The notes under the pieces are model-generated. The model saw only the letters and a list, made by a program, of their open reading frames with translations, ran no database searches and was not told the DNA's origin. Shown in pieces: positions 18,913 through 28,200 of a DNA stretch of 64,000 nt. Location of the stretch: assembly GCF_033971885.1 (NCBI RefSeq), contig NZ_JALBUS010000005.1, forward strand, positions 62,001 through 126,000, written 5' to 3'. This DNA is from Absicoccus intestinalis. GTDB taxonomy: Bacteria; Bacillota_I; Bacilli_A; Erysipelotrichales; Erysipelotrichaceae. The stretch's first letter is position 1, and each line of letters opens with the position of its first letter. Position numbers and translations under genes: made by a program.

Positions 18913-19017
18913 AGCTATTACCTCCTTGGTTATTCATAACCTTGTTCACACATTGATGTCGTGTAATCTCTTACCTGCAACACAAAATTTATTTAGTGCT
19001 ACCAACATATGTGTAAC

Positions 19018-19062
19018 AAAAAAGATTTTGGAAAACTGTATATAGTTTCCAAAATCCTTTTA
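19018..19062 (-). terminator. Intrinsic terminator after the rlmD-like gene
   Basis: Long stem GATTTTGGAAACT / AGTTTTCCAAAATC, followed on the minus strand by a T run, six bases past the methyltransferase stop codon. Confidence 0.85.
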
Positions 19063-19068
19063 TTTCAA

Positions 19069-20160
19069 CTATTTTCTTTTGCTTCTTGTCAACAAACAGA
19101 TGGATTCAATATGTTCGGTTCTTGGAAACATATCCACAAGATCCAATCGATCTGTGACATAGCCTGCTCGTCTAAATTGTTTCAAATCCCGAACTAAGGT
19201 TCTTGGATCACAAGAAATATATAAGATTTTCTTTGGTGTTAAAGAAGTAGAGGCATAAATAAATTGCTGTGTCGTACCCGCTCTTGGTGGATCCAATACA
19301 ATCACATCATAGGGATGATGATAGCGTTTGGCCTCCATCATAAATGCAGTGGCATCCATATCCACAAACTGCATATTTTTCATATGATTTTGTTTCGCAT
19401 TGATTTTGGCATAATGAATGGCTTCTTTATTGATTTCTACCCCCATCGCACTTTTACAAGCATCCGCTAAGGATAAACCAATCGTACCCAAGCCACAATA
19501 CGTATCCAATATCGTTTCTTTTCCTGTTAATTGTAATTTTTCTTTGGCCAATCCATATAATACTTCACATTGTTGAGAATGAATTTGATAAAACGCTGTG
19601 GCTGGAATCGTGATCTTTTTTCCACATAAAATATCATCGATGGTTCCATTTCCATATAAAACCATCGGCTTATTTTCCATAACTACACTGGTTTTACGAC
19701 CATTGACTTCTTGCAGAATCGTTTTGATTTCAGGATGCTTATTTCTAAGCGCATGGATCATATTCTTTCGTGAAGGAAAGATATTGGTCCCGGTCACAAA
19801 TACAACCATCACTTCATTGGTTGCATGTCCCCAACGAATCAAGACATGTCGCAATACGCCGGTTCCAGTTTGTTCATTGTATAAATAGATTTTCATCGAT
19901 TGAACCAATTCCGTAATGGTATCGATGATATCATTGATGATCTTGGGTTGTAAGGATCGACCTCCATCTTTGATCACTCGATGACTATGTGGTGCATATT
20001 GTCCCGCATACACGACTCCTTTATGTTTCGCAAAGGCAACAATGACTTTATTTCGATAATGTTTATCTAAGGCAGCCGAATGAATGGGTCCCACCTCAAT
20101 GGGTAAATGATTTTTGTTGACCAATTCTTCGACCATATCTTGTTTTTGTTTTAGATTCAT
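19069..20160 (-). CDS. rlmD: RNA (uracil-5-)-methyltransferase, RlmD/TrmA family
   Basis: This 363-residue SAM-dependent enzyme methylates C5 of a uridine in rRNA or tRNA. Motif I is LDTYCGLGTIGLSLA, the P-loop-like VLDPPRAG precedes the catalytic region, and the nucleophilic Cys lies in YISCDPRTLVRD. The C-terminus ends DMFPRTEHIESICLLTR, the standard family signature. There is no N-terminal TRAM domain and no obvious four-Cys iron-sulfur cluster, so it is shorter than classical RlmD. The exact target base cannot be assigned from sequence. The ATG at 20158-20160 follows GGAG. Confidence 0.85.
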   Translation of the reverse strand: MNLKQKQDMVEELVNKNHLPIEVGPIHSAALDKHYRNKVIVAFAKHKGVVYAGQYAPHSHRVIKDGGRSLQPKIINDIIDTITELVQSMKIYLYNEQTGTGVLRHVLIRWGHATNEVMVVFVTGTNIFPSRKNMIHALRNKHPEIKTILQEVNGRKTSVVMENKPMVLYGNGTIDDILCGKKITIPATAFYQIHSQQCEVLYGLAKEKLQLTGKETILDTYCGLGTIGLSLADACKSAMGVEINKEAIHYAKINAKQNHMKNMQFVDMDATAFMMEAKRYHHPYDVIVLDPPRAGTTQQFIYASTSLTPKKILYISCDPRTLVRDLKQFRRAGYVTDRLDLVDMFPRTEHIESICLLTRSKRK

Positions 20161-20185
20161 ACTATTCTCCATTTCTATATAACTC

Positions 20186-20219
20186 TAACAAAAAAACAGC
20201 CGATTTGCATCGACTGTCT
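20186..20219 (-). terminator. Intrinsic terminator after htpG
   Basis: Stem CAGTCGAT / ATCGGCTG with one mismatch, followed by seven T on the minus strand directly after the htpG stop. Confidence 0.8.
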
Positions 20220-20223
20220 TCAT

Positions 20224-22146
20224 TTATTTATTGGAATCGACCAATAATTCACAAATCTTACGACTGTAAGCAATTGGATCATCAATTGGGAATCCTTCAA
20301 TCAACGAGGCTTGATCATATAAAACATCAGCAACTTCTTTGACCTTATCTTTATCCGTTTCATATAAATGTTTTAACGTGGTAAAGATGGGATGGTTTGG
20401 ATTTAATTCTAAAATACGTTCGGCTTTCATACCACCCATTGGACCACTGCCTTCTGGTGCATTCGCAAAGACTTTTTCCATTTCAAAAGAAACACCTTCA
20501 CCGGCACTCAAACAAACTGGATCATCACTCAATTTATTGGATACTTTGACATCTACAACTCGATCTTTCAAGCTCTCTTTCATGAAATCCAACAACTCTT
20601 TATTATCTTGGGCAGTTTGTTCCAATTCTTTCTTTTCATCTTCGGAATCTAGATCCAAATCGCCTTGGGTTGCATTCTTAAATGTCTTTTCACGGAAAGT
20701 CTGCAACGTTTGCATGACGAATTCATCCACATCATCCAACAAATAGATGACTTCGTATCCTTTATTTTTCAAAGTCTGTACGATTGGCATTTTATCGATC
20801 AATGTCATATCCGAACCCGAAACATAATAAATCGATTTCTGATCTTCTTTCATACGATCGACATATTCATTTAAAGTAGCCAATTTTTGTTCATGACTGG
20901 TATAGAACATCAATAAATTTTCAAGTTTATCTTTGTCCATGCCCCAGTTGTTGTACACACCAAATTTAATATTCAAACCAAAGTTATTCCAGAACTTTTC
21001 ATATTCATCACGTTCTTTGCTCATCATCGCATTCAATTCGGATAACACTTTCTTCTCGATACGTTTGGCAATCAATTTCAATTGATTATCATGTTGCAAC
21101 ATCTCACGAGAAATATTCAAGGAAAGATCTTGACTATCCACCAATCCTTTCACAAATCGCAAGTAATCTGGTAATAATTCTTCGGCATGATCCATGATGA
21201 ATACACCGCGACTATACAGCTGCAAACCTTTCTTATAATCTTGTTGATAGAAGCCCATCGGTACTCGACCGGGTATATACAACAAAGCCGTAAAGCTAAC
21301 ATTTCCTTCTACACTAAAATGAATGACACGTTGTGGATCTTGGAAATCTTGGAAATGATCCTTATAAAATTGATCGTATTCCTCCTTCGTGATCTGGGAT
21401 TTTTGACGCTTCCACAAAGGAACCATGGAATTCAATGTCTTGTCTTCTACAACCGTTTCGTATTCCGGTTTTTCTTGATCTTTCGTTTCCTCTTTGACCT
21501 TTTGTGTCTCCACTTCCATCTTGATTGGATAACGAATGTAGTCCGAATACTTCTTGACTAGATTTTCCAAGGTATATGTTTCCAAATATTGTGAATAATC
21601 TTCATCATCGGTATCTTCTTTTAGGGCTAAAATGATGGTTGTACCTCGATCTTCTTTATCACTTTCGGTAATAAAGTAACCATCATCCCCTTGGCTGACC
21701 CATTTATAAGCCGTATCTGCTCCATCTTTTTTCGAAACGACGGTTACCGATTTGGCCACCATGAAAGCTGAATAAAAACCAACACCAAATTGACCAATGA
21801 TATCTACATCCGCATCGGTATTCTCTTCTTTCTTTTCCATTTGTTCCTTAAAAGCCAAAGAACCCGATTTTGCGATCGTACCCAAGTTTTCTTCCAATTC
21901 ATCGGCATCCATACCAATACCATTATCGGAAATGGTCAATGTACGATTTTCTTTATCTGGATCTAAGCGAATTTCAAATGTGGATGTATCCACATGTCCA
22001 GCATGTTTAAAATAATATTTATCGATCGCATCACTCGCATTGGAAATCAACTCACGTAAAAAGATTTCTTTATGCGTGTAAATCGAATTGATCATTAAAT
22101 CCAAAAGACGTTTTGATTCTGATTTAAACTGTTTTTTTCTTGGCAT
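20224..22146 (-). CDS. htpG: Molecular chaperone HtpG (Hsp90)
   Basis: This is the 640-residue cytoplasmic Hsp90 homologue, an ATP-driven dimeric chaperone. The N-terminal GHKL ATPase shows LISNASDAIDK, DNGIGM and GQFGVGFYSAFMVA. The middle domain includes GVFIMDHAEELLPDYLRFVK and SLNISREMLQ, and the C-terminal dimerisation domain is complete. Length matches the family. The ATG at 22144-22146 lies eight bases after GGAG. It is a single gene with its own terminator. No CIRCE element was seen in the short upstream region, so the heat-shock control is not evident. Confidence 0.97.
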   Translation of the reverse strand: MPRKKQFKSESKRLLDLMINSIYTHKEIFLRELISNASDAIDKYYFKHAGHVDTSTFEIRLDPDKENRTLTISDNGIGMDADELEENLGTIAKSGSLAFKEQMEKKEENTDADVDIIGQFGVGFYSAFMVAKSVTVVSKKDGADTAYKWVSQGDDGYFITESDKEDRGTTIILALKEDTDDEDYSQYLETYTLENLVKKYSDYIRYPIKMEVETQKVKEETKDQEKPEYETVVEDKTLNSMVPLWKRQKSQITKEEYDQFYKDHFQDFQDPQRVIHFSVEGNVSFTALLYIPGRVPMGFYQQDYKKGLQLYSRGVFIMDHAEELLPDYLRFVKGLVDSQDLSLNISREMLQHDNQLKLIAKRIEKKVLSELNAMMSKERDEYEKFWNNFGLNIKFGVYNNWGMDKDKLENLLMFYTSHEQKLATLNEYVDRMKEDQKSIYYVSGSDMTLIDKMPIVQTLKNKGYEVIYLLDDVDEFVMQTLQTFREKTFKNATQGDLDLDSEDEKKELEQTAQDNKELLDFMKESLKDRVVDVKVSNKLSDDPVCLSAGEGVSFEMEKVFANAPEGSGPMGGMKAERILELNPNHPIFTTLKHLYETDKDKVKEVADVLYDQASLIEGFPIDDPIAYSRKICELLVDSNK

Positions 22147-22227
22147 ACTCACCACTCCTTTTTAGCACTCCTTGTGTCTACCTGCTAATCATACAACGCA
22201 TTGTTAGCACTGTCAAGGAATGAGTGA

Positions 22228-22252
22228 TAAAAAAGAAGTGGAATATCCACTC
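22228..22252 (-). terminator. Intrinsic terminator after the MarR gene
   Basis: Palindrome GTGGATATTCCAC followed on the minus strand by TTCTTTTTT, immediately after the marR stop. Confidence 0.75.
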
Positions 22253-22253
22253 C

Positions 22254-22703
22254 TCATTCTTCAATAGGTATTTGTTGGTTAATACATGAGAGAACACGTA
22301 CAAAGGCAGATAAATCTTCTGTGGAACAATTGCGAATGGCTTTTCTAATCAAATCTTCTTCCAATGGAAAATATTTAACCATAATTTCATGTGCTTCATC
22401 GGTCAAACTAACATATACATTGCGACGATCCGTGTCGGAATGTACCCGTTTTACCCAATTTCGTTTTTCATAATTCGTGATCAATTGACTGACAGCCGAT
22501 GGACTAATTTCCAAATAATTGGCCAATTTTGATGGTTGCACTTGATGCATTGGATTTTCTGCATAGATATAATGAAAGATCATATAATCTCGTAACGTCA
22601 TATGATTCATTCGTTTCAGAGATTGAAAAAAATATACATCTTGTAACTTAAAATACACTTTAATCGTTTCAAAAGCTTTCCGTGCTGCTTCCGTATTTTC
22701 CAT
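22254..22703 (-). CDS. MarR-family transcriptional regulator
   Basis: This 149-residue winged-helix regulator probably forms a dimer whose DNA binding responds to a small ligand or oxidant. The recognition region reads PSKLANYLEISPSAVSQLI and the wing VHSDTDRRNVYVSLTDEA, with the DR motif typical of MarR wings. The start ATG at 22701-22703 has GAGGAAAA upstream. It is monocistronic, so its target genes cannot be inferred from context. Confidence 0.9.
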   Translation of the reverse strand: MENTEAARKAFETIKVYFKLQDVYFFQSLKRMNHMTLRDYMIFHYIYAENPMHQVQPSKLANYLEISPSAVSQLITNYEKRNWVKRVHSDTDRRNVYVSLTDEAHEIMVKYFPLEEDLIRKAIRNCSTEDLSAFVRVLSCINQQIPIEE

Positions 22704-22823
22704 TTGTTTTTCCTCATACTTTCCAAATAAAATCACCCCCAATGCTTTGGTTTCCCAAAGCAGAAGATCATTTTCCTTTTTTTCCTCTTTTATTCACTAA
22801 CTCAAACAATAAAATTCATTATA

Positions 22824-23414
22824 CTAGAATGAGGATGCGCTCTTTTCACGCAAGATTTTTGTGGCCAACGTCCAATTGGCTTCCGATTGCTTTTGCGTAC
22901 ATCCTTCATAAGCACCCAAATAGGCAGTAAATCCCAAATGGGAATACATCGCAATGGCCCCATAACTATTGGTTTGCGTAGCCAGATATAAAGGATATTT
23001 TCCCGGTGTCGCATCGTATTTCATAATTAATTTAGAAACCATGCTCGACCCAATTTTATGATGCTGATGCACTTGAGATACCGCCACGTAATGAATGCGC
23101 AAACGATCCATGCCAAAATGATGTCCTGGCCATAAACCCGCACTGCCAACCAATTGGCCTTCTTTATCACAGACAAATAAGAAATTGTCTTTGAAATGGG
23201 GATGAGATGCCATTTCATGAAAAGTTTGTTTGGCTTTTTCAAACGTGTCAAATACACCCAAGTCCAATTGTAGTTGGGCCCATGCATTTTCAAAGGTAGG
23301 CTGGTAGACAACATATTGATAAGCTGGATCCAATGGCACTTCATGTGTGCAAACTTTTCGTCCAATGATCATCAATAAAGATCGATATTCTACATTTTTA
23401 TCTACAATTGTCAT
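22824..23414 (-). CDS. GNAT-family N-acetyltransferase
   Basis: This is a 196-residue acetyl-CoA-dependent acyltransferase. The central strand FVCDKEGQLVGSAGLWPG and following RIHYVAVSQVHQHHKIGSSM contain the acetyl-CoA-binding loop, and ATQTNSYGAIAMYSHLGF is the usual motif B. The ATG at 23412-23414 follows GGTGAT. It is transcribed divergently from deoC with only 46 bases between the starts, so the two promoters overlap. Substrate unknown. Confidence 0.85.
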   Translation of the reverse strand: MTIVDKNVEYRSLLMIIGRKVCTHEVPLDPAYQYVVYQPTFENAWAQLQLDLGVFDTFEKAKQTFHEMASHPHFKDNFLFVCDKEGQLVGSAGLWPGHHFGMDRLRIHYVAVSQVHQHHKIGSSMVSKLIMKYDATPGKYPLYLATQTNSYGAIAMYSHLGFTAYLGAYEGCTQKQSEANWTLATKILREKSASSF

Positions 23415-23460
23415 TTTTATCACCAATAATAGTATATCATGGAAACAGGAGGATTTTATC

Positions 23461-24135
23461 ATGACACTCACAAAACAGTCACTCGCAAAATATTTTGATC
23501 ATACGTTTTTAAAAGCCTATGCGACTGAAGACGACCTTCGTAAACTATGTAACGAAGCCAAAGAAATGAATACAGCTATGGTCGCCATCAATCCAGAATG
23601 GATCACTTTCTGTAAAAAAGAACTAGCTGGTACCGATATCCATGTGGGGGCTGCCATTAGCTTTCCACTTGGACAAACAAGTCGTAAATCCAAATTGGAC
23701 GAATGTCAAAATGCGATCGATGATGGCGCCGATGAAATTGATTATGTCATCAATATTGGTCGGGCTAAAATGCATGATTGGACCTATATCCAAGAAGAAA
23801 TGGAAGCGATGGTCCAGCTATGTCGCACACACAATGTGCTCATCAAAGTTATTTTTGAGAATTGTTATTTAGAAAAAGCAGAAATCAAAAAACTCGCCGA
23901 GATTGCAACAATCGTCAAACCCGACTACATTAAAACATCGACTGGATTTGGTAGTGGTGGAGCCACAGTAGAAGATGTTGCCTTAATGGTGAAAACGGTT
24001 CATGGCACAGTCAAAGTAAAAGCAGCAGGTGGTATTCGTTCTTGGGAAACTTGTAAAGCGATGATTGAAGCAGGAGCTAGCCGTATTGGTACATCTTCTT
24101 CGGTAAAGATCTTAAAAGAATTTGAGGAAGCTTGA
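23461..24135 (+). CDS. deoC: Deoxyribose-phosphate aldolase
   Basis: This 224-residue class I aldolase splits 2-deoxyribose-5-phosphate into glyceraldehyde-3-phosphate and acetaldehyde in deoxynucleoside catabolism. The start FDHTFLKAYATEDDL, the active-site strand VLIKVIFENCYL and the Schiff-base Lys in TVKVKAAGGIR are typical. The ATG follows AGGAGGATTTTATC. It is the first gene of a four-gene plus-strand unit (deoC-manA-epimerase-C_GCAxxG). No deo operator was recognised. Confidence 0.95.
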   Translation: MTLTKQSLAKYFDHTFLKAYATEDDLRKLCNEAKEMNTAMVAINPEWITFCKKELAGTDIHVGAAISFPLGQTSRKSKLDECQNAIDDGADEIDYVINIGRAKMHDWTYIQEEMEAMVQLCRTHNVLIKVIFENCYLEKAEIKKLAEIATIVKPDYIKTSTGFGSGGATVEDVALMVKTVHGTVKVKAAGGIRSWETCKAMIEAGASRIGTSSSVKILKEFEEA

Positions 24136-24136
24136 C

Positions 24137-25057
24137 ATGCAGCCATTACTCTGTAAAGGCTATCCCACACGATCCATTTGGGCCAATGATCGTCTCGCCA
24201 AAAAACGTGGTCTAGATCAGCCGATTGGCACATTTTGGGATGTTTCGATTCACGATCATGTACCAACAACGATCCAAAATGTAGAAGGCCATCCCTATTT
24301 AAAAGACTTGATCCATCAAGATCCCGAAGGCCTATTAGGACCCGGACTGGATACAAAAGATTTTATTCAATGTGTCTATTTAGATGCCAAAGACCAGTTA
24401 AGTATCCAAGTCCATCCCGATGATGCTTATGCGCAAACCCATGCACATGACAATGGAAAATTTGAAACCTGGTACATTCTGGATGCGAAACCTGGAGCTA
24501 CACTGGTTGGTGGTACCACGACAACCGATGCGAACATCATTAAAAAGGAATTACTTTCTGGTGAAATCAAACCGTATTTAAAACAATGGACTGTACATAC
24601 AGGAGATTACTTCATCATTCCCAATGGCACGTTACATGCTTTGGGCAGTGGTATTTTGGCATTAGAAATTGGTACAAACAGTGACACGACCTATCGTTTC
24701 TATGATTATGATCGGGTAGATGCACAAGGAAAGAAACGCCCACTACAAATCGAAGATAGTTTTCAAGTTGCTCATTTTGAAAATACCATTGGCTTTATTC
24801 CTGCACACGACACATCTTGTCGATTGTGTGAAGATCCTTTTATCGTTGATGATATCTATGTAACAAACCATCAAAAGATCATGTGTGGACCTGCCTTCTG
24901 TATCATTACGAATGTAACGGATTCTGATATACTATACACATGGAAGGAAGACACCCAAACATTACCAGCCTATGACAGTTTATTTGTGCCTTATAGTGCC
25001 GAAGAACTGACTTTACATACTGGTCATGTATTGGTAAGTCGTCCAAAGAGAGGATAA
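24137..25057 (+). CDS. manA: Mannose-6-phosphate isomerase, class I
   Basis: This 306-residue zinc enzyme interconverts mannose-6-phosphate and fructose-6-phosphate. The cupin metal site is visible in LSIQVHPDDAYA, the Glu of KFETWYIL and the His of GTLHALGSG. The family end YDYDRVD...RPLQ is also present. It begins one base after the deoC stop codon, with GAGG in front, so translation is coupled. A second manA paralogue with the same domain layout lies at 56.6 kb next to hexulose-phosphate genes. Confidence 0.93.
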   Translation: MQPLLCKGYPTRSIWANDRLAKKRGLDQPIGTFWDVSIHDHVPTTIQNVEGHPYLKDLIHQDPEGLLGPGLDTKDFIQCVYLDAKDQLSIQVHPDDAYAQTHAHDNGKFETWYILDAKPGATLVGGTTTTDANIIKKELLSGEIKPYLKQWTVHTGDYFIIPNGTLHALGSGILALEIGTNSDTTYRFYDYDRVDAQGKKRPLQIEDSFQVAHFENTIGFIPAHDTSCRLCEDPFIVDDIYVTNHQKIMCGPAFCIITNVTDSDILYTWKEDTQTLPAYDSLFVPYSAEELTLHTGHVLVSRPKRG

Positions 25058-25059
25058 AC

Positions 25060-25932
25060 ATGAAGAAAACAATTCTAGTCACTGGTGCCAATGGTTATTT
25101 GGCATCTTTGGTATATAAAACCAATCAAGACAAATTCAATTGGATCCGCATGACACGAAAAGATGCCGATTTATCGGATCCAGATGCCGTTGCTACCTTT
25201 TTAAAAAGCCAATCCTTTGATATTTGTTTCCATACAGCCGCCAATGCCACAACGGCTTGGTGTAATGAACACCCTGAATTGGCTCATACGATCAATGTTG
25301 AATCCACGCAAAAAATCATAGATGCTTGTCAAGAAAAAGATGCCTTATTGATTTTTTCCAGTTCGGAACAATGTTTTAATGGTAAAGAAGAACATGGTCC
25401 CTTCAAAGAAGACGAGCCGACCAAAGCGGTTACTGTTTATGGACAAAATAAAAATGAATGTGAAGATCGCATTCATGCACAATGGTCAAGATCCATCATT
25501 TTACGATATTCTTGGCAAATGGGATTGTCTAGTGATGGCATCAAGGCAAGTCCATCCATCATAAAAAATGTCATGCATGCTCTGTTGACACAAACGCCAA
25601 CAAAATTTACTTGTAACGAAAAACGCTGCATGACCTATGCCAAACATCTTGCCGATCAATTTGAGCAAATTACCCAACTCGATCCGGATACCTATCATGT
25701 AGCTGCACAAAATACAATGACAACCTATGAATCCGCTGTATATGTAGCCCAACAATTAGGAGCGACACCAAAAGCCATTGCCACCTATATTTTGCCAAAT
25801 ACCGAACGATATCGTGATCGTTTCCGTGATTATCGATTGGATGCATCCAAATTAGAAGCCCACGGTATCCATTTTGGTACGTTTGAAGAAAATGTGAAAG
25901 AAGTTTTAAAAGACTTTGGATGGCTGGTATGA
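25060..25932 (+). CDS. NAD(P)-dependent sugar-nucleotide reductase/epimerase (RmlD-like SDR)
   Basis: This 290-residue extended short-chain dehydrogenase has a Rossmann nucleotide loop TILVTGANGYLASLVY. The catalytic Tyr-Lys pair is in VYGQNKNECED, and the FSSSEQCFNG strand precedes it. Overall it resembles dTDP-4-dehydrorhamnose reductases. It starts two bases after manA, so co-expression is near certain, but no other nucleotide-sugar genes are adjacent and the substrate is unknown. Confidence 0.8.
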   Translation: MKKTILVTGANGYLASLVYKTNQDKFNWIRMTRKDADLSDPDAVATFLKSQSFDICFHTAANATTAWCNEHPELAHTINVESTQKIIDACQEKDALLIFSSSEQCFNGKEEHGPFKEDEPTKAVTVYGQNKNECEDRIHAQWSRSIILRYSWQMGLSSDGIKASPSIIKNVMHALLTQTPTKFTCNEKRCMTYAKHLADQFEQITQLDPDTYHVAAQNTMTTYESAVYVAQQLGATPKAIATYILPNTERYRDRFRDYRLDASKLEAHGIHFGTFEENVKEVLKDFGWLV

Positions 25933-26345
25933 CATTACAAGAACTCGTTGAAAAGTATTATGTAGAACAAAACTACAATTGTGCCGAAACCTTGTTGCAT
26001 GCCGCCAACGAATACTATGACTTACATATTTTAGAAGAAGATATGAAAATGATGGCTGGTTTTGGTGGAGGTATGTTTGTAGGCAGTACATGTGGTGCCA
26101 TGGTTGGATGCATTGCCGCTTTATCAAAGATGACCATTCATACCAAAGCTCATGAAGAATTGCAAGCCATTCGTCCTTTGATCCAAACGTATCAAAGAAA
26201 TTTCAAACAAATCTTGGGTGCCACACAATGTGTGGAATTGAAACCCAAATACAATACAACTGAAAAACGTTGTTTGCCTACTTGTTTGATGGCTAGTCAA
26301 GCTCTAGAAAAAACCATACAAGATCTAAAAAAAGAAGGGGAGTAA
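25929..26345 (+). CDS. C_GCAxxG_C_C family redox protein
   Basis: This is a 138-residue protein of the small Cys-rich family named for its motif. The cysteines are in NYNCAETLL, GSTCGAMVGCIAAL and CLPTCLMASQ. The family is thought to be redox-active or metal-binding and is common in anaerobes; its biochemical role is unsettled. The start ATG overlaps the previous stop codon (ATGA). It closes the plus-strand unit at a bidirectional hairpin shared with the convergent DUF2812 gene. Confidence 0.88.
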   Translation: MTLQELVEKYYVEQNYNCAETLLHAANEYYDLHILEEDMKMMAGFGGGMFVGSTCGAMVGCIAALSKMTIHTKAHEELQAIRPLIQTYQRNFKQILGATQCVELKPKYNTTEKRCLPTCLMASQALEKTIQDLKKEGE

Positions 26346-26362
26346 AATTTTACTCCTCTTCT
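26333..26362. terminator. Bidirectional terminator between convergent genes
   Basis: A near-perfect palindrome AGAAGGGGAGTAAA / TTTACTCCTCTTCT flanked by A and T tracts serves both the C_GCAxxG gene and the DUF2812 gene. It overlaps both stop regions. Confidence 0.85.
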
Positions 26363-28155
26363 ACTTTTTCCCATTCAGAATCCAATTGTTCATCGGACTC
26401 TTCTTCGTTATCGTCTAACGTTTCTTCTCTTTTACGCAAACGCAAACGAGCATTTAATAAATTGGCTTGTTTTGTTGCTCCACGAAGCATTCTTGAATAT
26501 GTGATAAACGCAATCAATGCAACAATAAAGAGAATCACACAACAAGCAATGCCAAATAAGAAACCTTGTGCCATGACTTGCAGTACACCGGTCACCACAC
26601 AACAAGCCATACAGATAAAGATAAAGAACAATGTCGAACGAACGGAATTTCGATATTTACGGAAGAATTCATATTTTTCTTCTTCATTATCTATGGTCTT
26701 TCGATATTCACCCGGCTGTTCTTCATTTCGTAAAACAAACCATCCCGCTACTTTTTTATCTTTCGACGGAGATACCGACAACAATTTCCAACCGTCTCGT
26801 TTCCATTGCGCTTTTGTTTGGGCAGAAGGCTCTTGTTGGTAATAATTCAACAAATAGTAATAATCTTTTGGATCACCTTTTACGAAAACAAATCGTTTTC
26901 CATCACGACGCACATAATGATAGCCACGCTGTGATTGTTGTTCTAAATAATCTTCTTCTTTCGCATATTCAGACAACAAGAAACGTTTCTTTTCTTCATA
27001 AAGATCTCCTTCTGGAATATCCTCCGTTTCCAGATCTTCCTCTTCTTCGTCTTCATCCAGATCAATTACTTCAATGTCTTCATCTTCTGGTTCCACTGGT
27101 ACAGACGTTTGAATTGGTTCCACCTCTTCTGGCGCTTTTCGATCTTGTATATCTTCGCTAATTTTTTCGGATGGTTCCGGTTGATCTTCTTTTTCATCCA
27201 TATCCATGACCGGAATATCCATTTCATCTTCCACTTCGCCTTTTGTTGCATCATCCGTATCCTCAACATCAACAATATCAATATCGTCATCTTCATCTAA
27301 GTTCATGACTTGTCCATTGGATGTATCTAGATCCACATGTTTTGATTTGGACGCATCCACAACCTGCAAGACTTCATCCAAAGAAATTTCTAAACTTTCC
27401 TTATTGGTCTTCTTCGGCTTTTCTTCTTCCACCTTTACCAGTTCGATATCATCGTGATCTGGGGTGGCATCTGGTTTTTGGATCAAAGATTCAATTTCTT
27501 TTTCATCCACATCCGCTGGTTTTTCTTCCTCGGTCTTATCAACAATAGCCAATTCTTCGATCAATTCATCTTCTGAAGCTTCTTCAATTTCCTCGGGTCG
27601 TGCAACTTCTTCAACGGGGGTTGGTTCCACCGTTTCGGATTGAACAACGGGGGTAGGTTCTTCTTTTTCAACCGTTGCAGTTGATTCCATATTTTCAACC
27701 GGTTCTGGCTTTGCGACACGTTCCTCTTTCGGTTTCCAAACTTTGACTTTTTCTTCCGCTACATCTTGTTCATGTGCTAAAGATTCCTTCATTTGTTGGA
27801 CTTGACGTGCCCTGACCTCTTCTACCGGATCAACGGGTGCTTGATGACGTCTTGGCTTGTCTTTGGGGGCCAAAGTAACATCTTCAATTTGAAAAGAAGT
27901 ATTCTCAAAAGCTTGAGAATGCACTTGTACACGTGTCGTTTTATTACGATTAGCACGCTTACCCAGATGAAATGCACTCTTTCGTTCTGGCTTTTTCTCG
28001 CTTTGTTTCTCATCGACATTGAATACACTTTGGGCATCAAAATGCTTCAATTCGGGTTCATTATAGTGAATGCCCGCCGCATGATCAGCTTCCTGAATTC
28101 GCTTTAATTCTTCGAGGGCACTTTCTTTCTTTTTTTGTTTGGATTCTTCGGCCAT
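26350..28155 (-). CDS. Membrane protein with a DUF2812 domain and a ~390-residue acidic disordered N-terminus
   Basis: This 601-residue protein has two very different parts. Residues 1-~390 are low-complexity, rich in Glu, Asp, Pro, Val and Lys, with repeated VExEEP- and DxDD-type stretches and no predicted fold. The C-terminal ~200 residues match DUF2812: EDYLEQQSQRGYHYVRRDGK, FVFVKGDPKDYYYLLNYY, then two hydrophobic helices around residues 495-555 and a charged tail. DUF2812 proteins are usually below 250 residues and sit next to PadR regulators; no PadR gene is adjacent. The start follows AAGGTGAC. Function unknown; a surface- or complex-tethering role for the acidic arm would be a guess. 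Confidence 0.75.
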   Translation of the reverse strand: MAEESKQKKKESALEELKRIQEADHAAGIHYNEPELKHFDAQSVFNVDEKQSEKKPERKSAFHLGKRANRNKTTRVQVHSQAFENTSFQIEDVTLAPKDKPRRHQAPVDPVEEVRARQVQQMKESLAHEQDVAEEKVKVWKPKEERVAKPEPVENMESTATVEKEEPTPVVQSETVEPTPVEEVARPEEIEEASEDELIEELAIVDKTEEEKPADVDEKEIESLIQKPDATPDHDDIELVKVEEEKPKKTNKESLEISLDEVLQVVDASKSKHVDLDTSNGQVMNLDEDDDIDIVDVEDTDDATKGEVEDEMDIPVMDMDEKEDQPEPSEKISEDIQDRKAPEEVEPIQTSVPVEPEDEDIEVIDLDEDEEEEDLETEDIPEGDLYEEKKRFLLSEYAKEEDYLEQQSQRGYHYVRRDGKRFVFVKGDPKDYYYLLNYYQQEPSAQTKAQWKRDGWKLLSVSPSKDKKVAGWFVLRNEEQPGEYRKTIDNEEEKYEFFRKYRNSVRSTLFFIFICMACCVVTGVLQVMAQGFLFGIACCVILFIVALIAFITYSRMLRGATKQANLLNARLRLRKREETLDDNEEESDEQLDSEWEKVEEE

Positions 28156-28200
28156 ACTACGTCACCTTCTAACGTTATTATTTTACTAATTAATACGTAG

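Noticed and set aside
26631..27161. Plus-strand frames over the DUF2812 gene
   Set aside because: Antisense to a low-complexity acidic coding region whose repetitive codons produce open reverse frames.
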